A DNA stretch of 64,000 bases, from assembly GCA_029973955.1 (NCBI GenBank), contig JARKQJ010000079.1:1-64000 (forward strand), given 5' to 3'. This document shows positions 8,207 through 16,286 of the stretch, piece by piece (within the stretch, counting starts at the first letter, position 1; every line of letters begins with the position of its first letter). The DNA comes from Paludibaculum sp. (lineage in GTDB: Bacteria; Acidobacteriota; Terriglobia; Bryobacterales; Bryobacteraceae). Both the position numbers and the translations under genes were made by a program. Under the pieces are notes generated by a model. That model had not been told where the DNA came from, made no database searches, and worked only from the letters and a program-made list of their open reading frames with translations.

Positions 8207-9360
8207 CGCGGAGGGAGTTCACGATGAGTATGGCGTCGATGCTGATGAAAGAGGCGGCGCCGATCCGGTCGATTGACGTATTGCCGATCCGCTATCCGGT
8301 GAGCGGGTTCTTCAAGTTCTTCACCAAGCCGGAGCGGCCGGCGATCTTCGTCAAGGTCACGTGCGAGGACGGCACGGTGGGCTGGGGCCAGAGTGTGCCG
8401 GTGCAGACGTGGAGCTACGAGACGCTGGAGTCGGCCACGACGGCGCTAAGGGGGTACCTGGCTCCGGCGCTGATCGGAAAGAATCCGACGGACATCGAGG
8501 GCGCGCACGCGCTGATGAACAAGGCGATCGCGCCGTCGTATTCGACGGGCATGCCGATCGCGAAGGCGGGGCTCGACCTGGCGCTGCACGACATCGCGGG
8601 CAAGCTGGCCGGGAAGAGCCTGCCGGAGTTGTGGGGCCGGAAGCCGCTGGAGAAAGTGGTGCTGAGCTGGACGGTGAACGTGAAGACGATCGCCGAAGTG
8701 GAGCCGCTGATGGAGCACGGCCGCAAGCTCGGCTACAAGCACTTCAACATCAAGGTGGCGCCGGATCCGAAATTCGACTGCGAACTAGCGCGCACGGTTC
8801 GCAAGCTGGCGCCGGAGTGTTTTCTGTGGGCCGACGCCAACGGCGGCTATGCGCTGGCGGATGCGCTGGCCGCGCTGCCGCAGTTGCGCGACCTGGGCGT
8901 GAACGTGATGGAGCAGCCCATGGCGCCGAACCGGCTTTCGGGGCTGGCGGCGATCAAGCGGCAGGGGGCGCTGCCGATCCTCTTCGACGAGGGCGTGGTG
9001 AACGTGGTGGATCTGGAGGAGTTCCACAAACTGGATCTGCTGGACGGCGTGGCGATGAAGCCGGCGCGGACAGCGGGGCTGTGGGACGCGCGGCGGCAGG
9101 TGGAGTATCTGGAGCGGAACAAGATGATGTTCCTGGGCAGCGGGCTGACGGATCCGGATGTTTCGCTGGCGGCGTCGCTGGCGCTGTACGGGGCATACCG
9201 GTTGAAATTCCCGGCGGCGCTGAACGGGCTGCAGTTCCTCACCGGATCGTGGCTGAAGAAGCCGTTCGTGCTGGAAGACGGCGCGCTGAGAGTGCCCACA
9301 GGGCCGGGGCTGGGCGTGGAAGTGGACGAAGAGAGGGTGAGACGGGATTCCCATGATTAG
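8203..9360 (+). CDS. mandelate racemase/muconate lactonizing enzyme family protein
   Basis: Enolase-superfamily enzyme of 385 residues, which would abstract a proton alpha to a carboxylate to racemise, dehydrate or cycloisomerise a sugar acid. The capping domain runs from about residue 20 to 140. The barrel then shows HFNIKVAPD, the metal ligands in WADANGG and VMEQPM, and LFDEGV. The usual KxK pair is only partly visible: one Lys is in NIKV and the preceding position is Phe/Asn. The leader MTRREFTMSMASMLM begins like a Tat motif but lacks a proper hydrophobic stretch, so export is doubtful. It is translationally coupled to the preceding Gfo/Idh gene (ATGA) and overlaps the next gene by 8 bp. 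Confidence 0.87.
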   Translation: MTRREFTMSMASMLMKEAAPIRSIDVLPIRYPVSGFFKFFTKPERPAIFVKVTCEDGTVGWGQSVPVQTWSYETLESATTALRGYLAPALIGKNPTDIEGAHALMNKAIAPSYSTGMPIAKAGLDLALHDIAGKLAGKSLPELWGRKPLEKVVLSWTVNVKTIAEVEPLMEHGRKLGYKHFNIKVAPDPKFDCELARTVRKLAPECFLWADANGGYALADALAALPQLRDLGVNVMEQPMAPNRLSGLAAIKRQGALPILFDEGVVNVVDLEEFHKLDLLDGVAMKPARTAGLWDARRQVEYLERNKMMFLGSGLTDPDVSLAASLALYGAYRLKFPAALNGLQFLTGSWLKKPFVLEDGALRVPTGPGLGVEVDEERVRRDSHD

Positions 9361-10219
9361 AACAATTCTTGGCATCTTCGTTCTGGGGCTGCCGCTGGCC
9401 GCGCAGATCACCATCGGCGAGCCCGCCTACGGCCGAGTGGAGCTGAAAGAAGCGGGCAAGGCCGCCCTGGTCTACAACTACGATTCGCAGTTGAAGGAAG
9501 GGGCGCCGGAGGACCGGAGGAGCTGCTGCTACGTGTTCCCGGTGTACACGCCGGCGGGCGTGTCGATGCTGGATGACTTCCCGAAGGACCACTATCATCA
9601 CCACGGCGTGTTCTGGGCCTGGCCGGTGGTGGAGACGCCGACGGGCAAGTACGACCTGTGGATGTACAAGGGCGTGCAGCACAAGTTTGAGAAGTGGATT
9701 TCGAAGCGCGTGGAGAAGAAGACGGCGGCGCTGGCGGTGGCCAACGGCTGGTACGCGGGGGAGAAGAAGCTGATGTCGGAGGAGGTTCGCCTGCGGCTGT
9801 TTCCGGCTGAGGGCAAGAGCCGGCGGTTCGAGGTGACGGTGAAGCTGGAGGCTGAGTCGGAGCCGGTGACGATCCGGGGGTCGCAGGAGAAGGGGAAGAG
9901 CTACGGCGGATTCAGCGCCCGGTTCGCGCCCCGGGAGGGGACGGCGCTGAACTCCGCCGAAGGGCCGGTGGCCAAGGATGAGGATCTGGTGAACCACCGG
10001 TGGGCGGAACTGACCGCGGCTTACGGCGGAAAGAGGGCGACGCTGCGGATAACGCCATCGGAGAAGAACCAGGGCGTGCCTTACCAGTGGTGCCTGCGGA
10101 ACTACGGGTTCGTGGGGGCGTCGTTCCCGGGACGGACGGAGACGGTGCAGGGGTTCACGCTGGAGAAAGGCAAGCCGCTGGTGCTGAGCTTCGTGGTGAC
10201 CGTGACGGATCTGGACTAG
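9353..10219 (+). CDS. DUF6807/PmoA-like secreted protein
   Basis: A 288-residue protein with a cleavable signal peptide (residues 1-18, ending LAAQ). The motif DDFPKDHYHHHGVFWAW is the hallmark of the DUF6807 family, which databases label PmoA-like although it is unrelated to membrane methane monooxygenase. Family members are common next to Gfo/Idh and sugar catabolic genes in Planctomycetes and Acidobacteria, and their biochemical role is unknown. The gene overlaps the enolase-superfamily gene by 8 bp. Its TAG stop (10217-10219) directly abuts the CTA stop complement of the convergent regulator gene, leaving no terminator space between them. Confidence 0.82.
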   Translation: MIRTILGIFVLGLPLAAQITIGEPAYGRVELKEAGKAALVYNYDSQLKEGAPEDRRSCCYVFPVYTPAGVSMLDDFPKDHYHHHGVFWAWPVVETPTGKYDLWMYKGVQHKFEKWISKRVEKKTAALAVANGWYAGEKKLMSEEVRLRLFPAEGKSRRFEVTVKLEAESEPVTIRGSQEKGKSYGGFSARFAPREGTALNSAEGPVAKDEDLVNHRWAELTAAYGGKRATLRITPSEKNQGVPYQWCLRNYGFVGASFPGRTETVQGFTLEKGKPLVLSFVVTVTDLD

Positions 10220-11380
10220 CTACCACAGGTGGGAGGCGACCAGATGCGGAGGGCCGGGCGACTTGCCCAGCACTTCCACCTGGACGACGAGTTGCATGTT
10301 CCTGCGGGGCCAATCGGCGGGGAGCGCGCGCAACAAGGTGTCGAGCGCCGCGCCGGTGGTCAGCAGCTCGCCGGCGGCCTGGGTGCCGTAGTGGCCGAGG
10401 CCGGCGGCGATGATGACGGGCCGGCCGGTGCGGGATTCGAACAGGCGGGTAATGATGGCGTAGTCGGTGAGCGAGGCGGCGCGAGTCATGGTATAGCGCT
10501 GATGGTTGCCGCCGGTGTCGTCGATGTAGTTGATCCCGTTCTCCTTGCGGAATACATAGCGGAAGCCCTCGCTCATCTGCATGGTCCACTGGTTGGTGAA
10601 GGCGCCGACGAAGACAGCCGGGGAGTTGCGGAGTTCGGCGAAAGAGGTGTCGTTGCCGGGACGGATCTGGTAGGGCTTGCCGTAGACGGCGAAGTGGGCG
10701 GCGAGGCGGGAAGCGGCCATGAGATCGCCCACGCCGATGTAGTCGGAGGAGTTGGGGTGGATGTCGGCGCGATTCACGGTGGGGGTGTTCGCGTCACGAA
10801 TGGCGGGGGTGAGGACGTGGACGGTAGGGTTGGGGACGGAGATGAGGACGGTGCCGTCGGCGGCGAGGAAGGGCTCCCAGAAGAGGCGCGACGGGGCATG
10901 ACCGCGCCGCCAGGCAAGGCCAATGGCGAGGGCGGCGGTGATGAGAATCACGGCAGTTGAGATCCAGATCCAATGAACCTTGGCGGCCATGCCCGTTCGT
11001 AACGGTGAGGCCTGCGGCATAACGGGCGCGGTTACGGGCCGGAAGTCAGGCACATAAGAGCCAGTAGGCAGGAAGATCTCGACATCGGCCGGCGGGCCGA
11101 CCTCCTGATAGGCCTGGACGAGCCGGCGCCGGACCTCATTGGCCTTGACGCGCACAATGGCGTCGTCACTGGTGTCGTAGTCCGGCGTCCGGCGGAAGAG
11201 CGCCACGCCGAGCGTGCGTTCTTTCAGGGTATCGGCTTGCCCCCGGAGAGTGGCTTCGACGATGTAGTGGAGGAACTCCTGGCTGCGCTTGGAACCCTTG
11301 AGCGCAGGGCTGGCGAGCAGGCGCTCAAGCTCCCGGAGGACGGCCTCCGAACTGACAGTTTCTGGCCCTGTCACAGACAT
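10220..11380 (-). CDS. membrane-anchored regulator with N-terminal winged-helix-like domain
   Basis: A 386-residue protein from the ATG at 11380; longer forms would read through an AT-rich leader and were rejected. Residues 8-100 form an alpha/beta domain with the motifs KERTLGVALFRR, DDAIVRVKANEVRRRL and LPTGSYVPDF. One transmembrane helix follows (about 130-150, IWISTAVILITAALAIGLAW), then a C-terminal extracytoplasmic domain of about 230 residues. The same motifs in the same order occur in the protein at 54818-56140, so these are paralogs. I associate this architecture with Acidobacteria, where the N-terminal part is thought to bind DNA; no biochemical role is established from sequence. 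Short CTGTT repeats upstream could be its own target. Confidence 0.7.
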   Translation of the reverse strand: MSVTGPETVSSEAVLRELERLLASPALKGSKRSQEFLHYIVEATLRGQADTLKERTLGVALFRRTPDYDTSDDAIVRVKANEVRRRLVQAYQEVGPPADVEIFLPTGSYVPDFRPVTAPVMPQASPLRTGMAAKVHWIWISTAVILITAALAIGLAWRRGHAPSRLFWEPFLAADGTVLISVPNPTVHVLTPAIRDANTPTVNRADIHPNSSDYIGVGDLMAASRLAAHFAVYGKPYQIRPGNDTSFAELRNSPAVFVGAFTNQWTMQMSEGFRYVFRKENGINYIDDTGGNHQRYTMTRAASLTDYAIITRLFESRTGRPVIIAAGLGHYGTQAAGELLTTGAALDTLLRALPADWPRRNMQLVVQVEVLGKSPGPPHLVASHLW

Positions 11381-11393
11381 CGATATATAAAAT

Positions 11394-11425
11394 AACAGCT
11401 TTTCGCACCTGTTTGTGACTGTTTT
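11394..11425. promoter_or_regulatory. candidate operator: repeated CTGTT motifs
   Basis: The 104-bp divergent region between the regulator (start 11380) and the Gfo/Idh gene (start 11485) is AT-rich near the regulator. It contains AACAG at 11394-11398, CTGTTT at 11409-11414 and CTGTTTT at 11419-11425. The last two are direct repeats exactly 10 bp apart and the first is inverted relative to them. One helical-turn spacing suits tandem binding on one DNA face. Autoregulation by the adjacent regulator is inference. Confidence 0.35.
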
Positions 11426-11484
11426 GATCCTTGCCGGGGGCTGCCGTCCGGCGCAGAGTGAGAGGCGCAGGAGGTACCGGCAAG

Positions 11485-12864
11485 ATGGCACAAATCACCC
11501 GGAGAGAAGCGATTCAGACGGCCGCGGCAGCAGCGGCGGCGGCAGGACTGGGGGCGTGTGGAGGTTCAGCGCAGAGGGCCACGAAGGGGGAGGGAGTCCC
11601 CTACGTTCTGATTGGCGCGGGCGACCGCGGATCGTTTCTCCTGAAACGACTCGCGGGGACGGTGGGCGGGCGGTGCGTGGGCATCTGCGACACCTACGAG
11701 CCGAACCTGAGGAACGCGCTGCAGTTTGCACCCGCGGGCGTGAAGCAATACCGCGATCACCGCGCGGTGCTGGATGACAAGGAGGTGCAGGCGGTGATCA
11801 TCGCCACACCGCTCTACCGGCACTTTGACGTGACGCGCGACGCCCTGGAAGCCGGCAGGCACGCCTTCTGCGAGAAGAGCCTGGTGTTCCGCGCCGAAGA
11901 GGTCCACGCGCTACGGGCGCTGTGCGAAGCGCGGCCCAGGCAGGTGCTGCAGACGGGCCTGCAGCGGCGCTATAGCCCGTTCTACCAGGCGGCGCGTCAG
12001 ATGATCGAGAAAGGCCTTCTGGGTGACGTCATGCACATCCGCGCGCAGTGGCACAGGAACGGCGCGGGGCGGCGGCCGGTGCAGGACCCGAAGCTGGAGC
12101 GGCAGATCAATTGGCGCTTCTATAAAGAGTACTCGGCCGGGCCGGCGGCGGAACTGGCCTCACACCAGATGGACGTGGCCGATTGGATGTTCGGCGCCAC
12201 TCCGGAGTTCGTCAGCGGGGTGGGTGGCATCGATTACTGGAAGGACGGGCGCGAGACCTACGACAACATCCACCTGATCTTCCGCTATCCGCGCGGGCAG
12301 AAGCTGGTGTACACGTCGATCTCCTACAACGGCCACTGCGACCTGCTTTACGGCAAGCGCCCGAACTTCGGCGAGGAGATCTGCGGCACGGCCGGAACGC
12401 TGCACATCACCATCGGCGACGCCGCCAATCCGGCAGTGGGACCGGCGATGGGCATGTGGTTCAGTGAGCCGAACGCACCGAAGAAGGAAACGGGCAAGAA
12501 GAGCGAGAACTGGGTGGCGGGCGCCACGGTTTCCACGGAGAAGATGACGTCGAAGGGCTTGCCACTGCTGCTGCCGAAGGACGTGGTGCAGCGGAGCGAC
12601 GGCTTCCTGGAGAAAGAACTGAAGTTCGCGCGGCAGTGGCTGTACAAGCACGACATCGCGGCGCCGGAAGAGGATCGCAATCCGGTGGATCTGTCGCTGG
12701 AGGATTTCTTCCGGTGCGTGCGGACCGGTGCGCGGCCGAGAGCGGATCTGGAGGTAGGATTGGCCGATTCCACAGGCGTCATCCTGTCGAACCTGGCGAT
12801 GGAAGAGGGGCGCCGGGTGTTCTATAGCGAGATCGGGAAGCTGGGCCGCGGCCCACTCTCCTAA
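11485..12864 (+). CDS. Tat-exported lipoprotein-type Gfo/Idh/MocA oxidoreductase
   Basis: A 459-residue oxidoreductase family protein. The start ATG is fixed by AGGAGGT at 11469-11475, nine bases upstream. The N terminus ITRREAIQTAAAAAAAAGLGACGG combines a twin-arginine motif with a lipobox (LGAC), suggesting a Tat-exported lipoprotein. The nucleotide-binding domain starts YVLIGAGDRGSF, and CEKSLVF takes the place of the usual EKP motif, so the typical proline is missing. Later motifs include HQMDVADWMFG and EDFFRCVRTG. It is divergent from the membrane-anchored regulator and may be its target. Substrate unknown. Confidence 0.87.
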   Translation: MAQITRREAIQTAAAAAAAAGLGACGGSAQRATKGEGVPYVLIGAGDRGSFLLKRLAGTVGGRCVGICDTYEPNLRNALQFAPAGVKQYRDHRAVLDDKEVQAVIIATPLYRHFDVTRDALEAGRHAFCEKSLVFRAEEVHALRALCEARPRQVLQTGLQRRYSPFYQAARQMIEKGLLGDVMHIRAQWHRNGAGRRPVQDPKLERQINWRFYKEYSAGPAAELASHQMDVADWMFGATPEFVSGVGGIDYWKDGRETYDNIHLIFRYPRGQKLVYTSISYNGHCDLLYGKRPNFGEEICGTAGTLHITIGDAANPAVGPAMGMWFSEPNAPKKETGKKSENWVAGATVSTEKMTSKGLPLLLPKDVVQRSDGFLEKELKFARQWLYKHDIAAPEEDRNPVDLSLEDFFRCVRTGARPRADLEVGLADSTGVILSNLAMEEGRRVFYSEIGKLGRGPLS

Positions 12865-12872
12865 CGAGCCCG

Positions 12873-12976
12873 GGGGAACCTCGCAGACCAGTACGATGTC
12901 CGCCGTACCCAGATTGCACAAGACCCTGCAACTTCTCCCAACGGTGAGCCGTCGCATAATGGGTGTGAGGTTCCCC
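12873..12976 (+). ncRNA. candidate structured leader (or MITE-like element) before the DUF481 gene
   Basis: GGGGAACCTCGCA (12873-12885) pairs with TGTGAGGTTCCCC (12964-12976) over 13 positions with one G.T pair, closing a 78-nt loop. Inside, ACGG-TGAG-CCGT forms a small hairpin and GTAC occurs twice. The right arm ends five bases before the ATG of the DUF481 gene at 12982, so folding could hide the ribosome-binding region. No known riboswitch consensus was recognised. Terminal inverted repeats around a 104-bp body would also fit a small mobile repeat, but no clear target duplication is seen. Confidence 0.35.
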
Positions 12977-12981
12977 AGGAT

Positions 12982-14058
12982 ATGCGCATACTCCATCTCC
13001 CCCTATTGCTGGCGGCCCTTGCTGCGCCAACGCTGGCAGACCGCATTACGTTGAAAAACGGAGACCGCCTGACGGGATCCATCGTGACCACAGACGACAA
13101 GACGCTGACACTGAAGACAGACTTCGCCGGTGAAATCAAGATCGACCGCACGACCATTGCCGGCATCCAGAGCGATAAACCGCTGAACGTCACCGTGAAG
13201 GATCAGGGCCGGATTCAGGCCAAGGTGGACGCGGTGGAGGGCGAAGCGAAGCTGAGCAAAGCCGACGGATCAGTGATTGCGGTGCCGCCTTCGGCCGTGG
13301 CCGCGCTGCGCGACGATGCATCGCAGAAGGCGTGGGAGCGCGAAGAGGAGCGGCTGCACCATCCCCGGCTGAACGACTTCTGGAGCGGTTTCGTCACACT
13401 GGGCCTGGCCAACGCGTCGGGCAATTCGAAGACGCTCTCCGTCAGCACCACCGCATCCGCCGTGCGGGCGGCGGGCAAGAACAAAATGGCCCTCAGCTTC
13501 GCGCAGTTGTACGCGTCGCAGAACACGACGCTGCCATACGGCGCGACGGCCAACCGCATCACCGGCGGTTTCCGGATCGACAGGGATGTGACCTCGCGGC
13601 TGTTCGTCTACGGCGCGAACGTCTACGACTACGACCGCTTCCTGGATCTGGACCTGCGGATTGTGGCTGGAGGCGGCTTGGGCTGGCACGCCTGGAAGAG
13701 CAACAAGGGCTACTTCGACGTGGGCGGCGGCGGAAACTGGAATCGTGAAAAGTTTTCGCCGGTCACCGGCCCCGTGACGCGCAACTCGATGGAAGCCACG
13801 GTCTCCGAGGAGTTCAGCTATCAGCCCTATTCCAAGCTGAAGCTCTTCGAGCGGCTCACCTTCTTCCCCAACCTGAGCGAGGCGGGCGAGTTCCGGTTCA
13901 CCTTCGATTCCAGCGCCAGCGTTCCAGTGAACAAGTGGCTGGAGTGGAATGTGGGATTCAACAACCGGTACCTTTCGAATCCGCTGTCGGACAAGAAGAA
14001 GAACGACACCATTCTCACGATGGGCATCCGCGTGAGCTTCGACCAGACGAAGCGCTAG
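12982..14058 (+). CDS. DUF481 family outer-membrane beta-barrel protein
   Basis: A 358-residue envelope protein with a signal peptide (residues 1-19, ending TLAD). Residues 20-75 hold a small beta domain with ITLKNGDRLTGSI, common in the N-terminal part of these proteins. From about residue 125 onward alternating amphipathic strands (NDFWSGFVTLGLANASGNSKT and similar) and a terminal aromatic-poor strand ending SFDQTKR fit the DUF481 barrel family. Such proteins are thought to be salt-induced or porin-like outer-membrane proteins; function is not established. Its 5' region lies at the end of a possible structured leader. The convergent neighbour stops 2 bp downstream. Confidence 0.82.
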   Translation: MRILHLPLLLAALAAPTLADRITLKNGDRLTGSIVTTDDKTLTLKTDFAGEIKIDRTTIAGIQSDKPLNVTVKDQGRIQAKVDAVEGEAKLSKADGSVIAVPPSAVAALRDDASQKAWEREEERLHHPRLNDFWSGFVTLGLANASGNSKTLSVSTTASAVRAAGKNKMALSFAQLYASQNTTLPYGATANRITGGFRIDRDVTSRLFVYGANVYDYDRFLDLDLRIVAGGGLGWHAWKSNKGYFDVGGGGNWNREKFSPVTGPVTRNSMEATVSEEFSYQPYSKLKLFERLTFFPNLSEAGEFRFTFDSSASVPVNKWLEWNVGFNNRYLSNPLSDKKKNDTILTMGIRVSFDQTKR

Positions 14059-14060
14059 GA

Positions 14061-16190
14061 TCAGGCTTCGACGGCGATTACTTCATATTCCCGGACGCCG
14101 GGCAACTCCAATTCGAGCTGGCCTTCCGCAACACGGAAGGCCAGTTTTGTTTTTGCCTCCAACGCGGTGGCGAGGCGCGGACGGAAGCCCGCGGGAAGCG
14201 CCAGGCGCACTTTCTGCGGCCCCAGGGGATAGAGTTCGCGGGCCGGACCGTGCATCAGCGCGGGATTGGTGTAATTCACGATGTGGAGCGCCAGGCCGGG
14301 CTCGGTGCGCCAGTAGAAGAGGTCGACGAGGCCGGCGCCGCCCACATGCGCGCCGAGTTGGCCACGGGCGGCCCAGCGGACGGCATTGGCGAGCAGGCGG
14401 GAGAGATCCGGATTCCAACTGCGCCAGAGGGTGCGGTCGGGGTCGGAGGGGAAGTAGGCGACACGGCCGGGCTGTTCCTGGAGGAACAGTTCAGGGCCGG
14501 CAGGGCGGTCGTCGGCGCGGTAGACCATCTCCGGCGGAAAGGCCGGATAGGGCGGGATGCGGACGAGGGCGGCCTGTGGCGACTCCGGCACCAGCGCGCG
14601 CACCGGCACGCGAAATTGCGGGCCGGGAAGATACCGCGTCTGTTCGAACCCGGCGAGCACCTCATGGCGGCGCTCGATGCGCAGATATGAGTTTCTCAGC
14701 GGCCCTTCGACGGGGCCGGCACAGGAGGCGCCGAAGAGGGCGGCCAGGCCGAAGTCCGGGCGGCGGCGCGCGGATTCATCGTAGAGGGAAGTTTCATGGG
14801 TCGCCACGACACCGCCGCCACGCGCGGAGAATTCGCGGATCGCCTGGCAGCCGGACTCGCTGAGCAGCGCGGCGTTGGGCAGAACGATGCAGCGATAGGA
14901 CGCGAGGCGCTCCGGCGTCAGGTCCTCGTCATGGATCAGGTCGAAGGGAATACGATTCTCGAGCAGGGCGAAGTAGAAGCCCTGGAGCGCATCTGTGCCG
15001 CGGCCCGCGCCGGGATGCCACACCTGCGTGCGCTGAGGCCACACCAGTCCGATGGTGGAAAGCGAGGAGCGGTTGAAGAAGTGGCGCTGGTTCTGGTGCA
15101 GCCAGGGAAAGACCTCGAGGCCGGTCTGCATCCAGCGCGTGTCCTGCGGATTGCCACCGAGCCAGGTGAGCCAGGGGACCATGCCGCTGGCGGCGCTCTG
15201 CTTGAGCCACATGCGCATCTCCAGGGGGCTCTTGGCGGTGTGCCGCCAGATGGCGTCGCTCATGTTGTAGGCGCTGGTGACGTTGGTGACGGGGCGGCCG
15301 CGCATGACGGCGTAGCCGATACGGCCCTGCTGGGCGCAATCCCACAAGGGCACGGCGCCGCTGCGGTCCTGGTGGTCGGCGTTCATCCAGCGGGCCACTT
15401 GAGCGATGCGGCGGAGATCGGTTTCAGCGCGAATACTGCCGCCGAGGTTGCCGACATAGACGTGATCGGCACGGCCGCTGGAGGCGGTCTGGTCCCAGAG
15501 ATTCCAGATCTCCAGAACGCGCTGGAGGCGGCGTTCGGTCCAGCGCTGGAAGGCGGGATCGGCGTGATCCTCACGCGGCGGCAGGGGATGGAGAAGCTTG
15601 CGGCAGGATTCGCAGTGGCAGACGCTGCCGAGTCCGGTGCCTGGCCAGGCGTTGGTGTAGAAGGCGTCGGGATCGTAGCGCTCACAGAGTTCGGCGATGA
15701 TGGCCGTCATGTGTCGCGCGTAATAGTCTGAGAACTCGCAGGTGCGGAAGAGGCCTTTGGCTTCGTTGTGCTCGCGCGGACGGCCCGCGGCATCGCGGGC
15801 AAACCACTCTGGCCGCGCTTCGAGAACTTCGGAGAAAGCGTTTGAGGGATCGAGCCGGGCAATGACACGAATACCGGCCTTGCGGGCGGCGGCCGCGTAT
15901 TCGCCGAAGAGGTCGCGGGCGCCAAGCCCCTTGGCTCTGCGGTGGAGGGGCACTTGCGTGGGATAGAAGGCCAGGATGCCGGCGCAGCTGACGATGAGGC
16001 CGTCCACTTTCATGCGCGACCAGTAGTCGATCCAGCGCGGCACATCGAGCGTAGCGGCATCGGCCTCGTTGAGATTCAACTGCCCCAGGCGCCTCATGCG
16101 CAAATACCAGGGTGGGGCATCCCCTTGCCGCGCGGCCCGCATGAGTGCGCCGCCGGTGGGTGCGAGTGTCAGGAACTGCCGTCGGTCCAA
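14061..16190 (-). CDS. GHL6-like putative glycoside hydrolase with beta-galactosidase trimerisation-like domain
   Basis: A 709-residue protein. The start is TTG at 16190, supported by AAGGAGG (complement of 16199-16205) eight bases upstream. A Tat-like N terminus ([16 protein letters not shown]) is followed by a TIM-barrel-type region (about 30-390; [31 protein letters not shown]) similar to hypothetical glycosyl hydrolase 6. After it comes a class-I-glutamine-amidotransferase-like domain (about 400-580; [20 protein letters not shown]) as in the trimerisation domain of GH42 enzymes. A C-terminal beta domain completes it. Predicted to act on carbohydrate outside the cytoplasm; catalytic residues cannot be assigned with confidence. 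Confidence 0.75.
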   Translation of the reverse strand: MDRRQFLTLAPTGGALMRAARQGDAPPWYLRMRRLGQLNLNEADAATLDVPRWIDYWSRMKVDGLIVSCAGILAFYPTQVPLHRRAKGLGARDLFGEYAAAARKAGIRVIARLDPSNAFSEVLEARPEWFARDAAGRPREHNEAKGLFRTCEFSDYYARHMTAIIAELCERYDPDAFYTNAWPGTGLGSVCHCESCRKLLHPLPPREDHADPAFQRWTERRLQRVLEIWNLWDQTASSGRADHVYVGNLGGSIRAETDLRRIAQVARWMNADHQDRSGAVPLWDCAQQGRIGYAVMRGRPVTNVTSAYNMSDAIWRHTAKSPLEMRMWLKQSAASGMVPWLTWLGGNPQDTRWMQTGLEVFPWLHQNQRHFFNRSSLSTIGLVWPQRTQVWHPGAGRGTDALQGFYFALLENRIPFDLIHDEDLTPERLASYRCIVLPNAALLSESGCQAIREFSARGGGVVATHETSLYDESARRRPDFGLAALFGASCAGPVEGPLRNSYLRIERRHEVLAGFEQTRYLPGPQFRVPVRALVPESPQAALVRIPPYPAFPPEMVYRADDRPAGPELFLQEQPGRVAYFPSDPDRTLWRSWNPDLSRLLANAVRWAARGQLGAHVGGAGLVDLFYWRTEPGLALHIVNYTNPALMHGPARELYPLGPQKVRLALPAGFRPRLATALEAKTKLAFRVAEGQLELELPGVREYEVIAVEA

Positions 16191-16257
16191 GCGGATAGCC
16201 TCCTTCTCCGGACGACATGATATCGGAAGATCGGCGCGTCGCCAAGGAACCGTAGGC

Positions 16258-16263
16258 TATAAT
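16258..16263 (+). promoter_or_regulatory. probable -10 element of the LssY_C gene
   Basis: A perfect TATAAT lies 24 bp before the ATG at 16287 in a divergent 96-bp gap. In a genome of this GC content a perfect -10 is notable. No good -35 hexamer is seen 16-18 bp upstream, so it may need an activator. The implied 5' untranslated region is under 20 nt, and the gene has no clear ribosome-binding site. Confidence 0.4.
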
Positions 16264-16286
16264 GAAAAATCCTTACTCTCGATCGA

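Noticed and set aside
9353..10219. Reading the PmoA-like label as particulate methane monooxygenase
   Set aside because: The protein is soluble and secreted with a DUF6807 motif and no PmoA membrane helices; no pmoB or pmoC is nearby.
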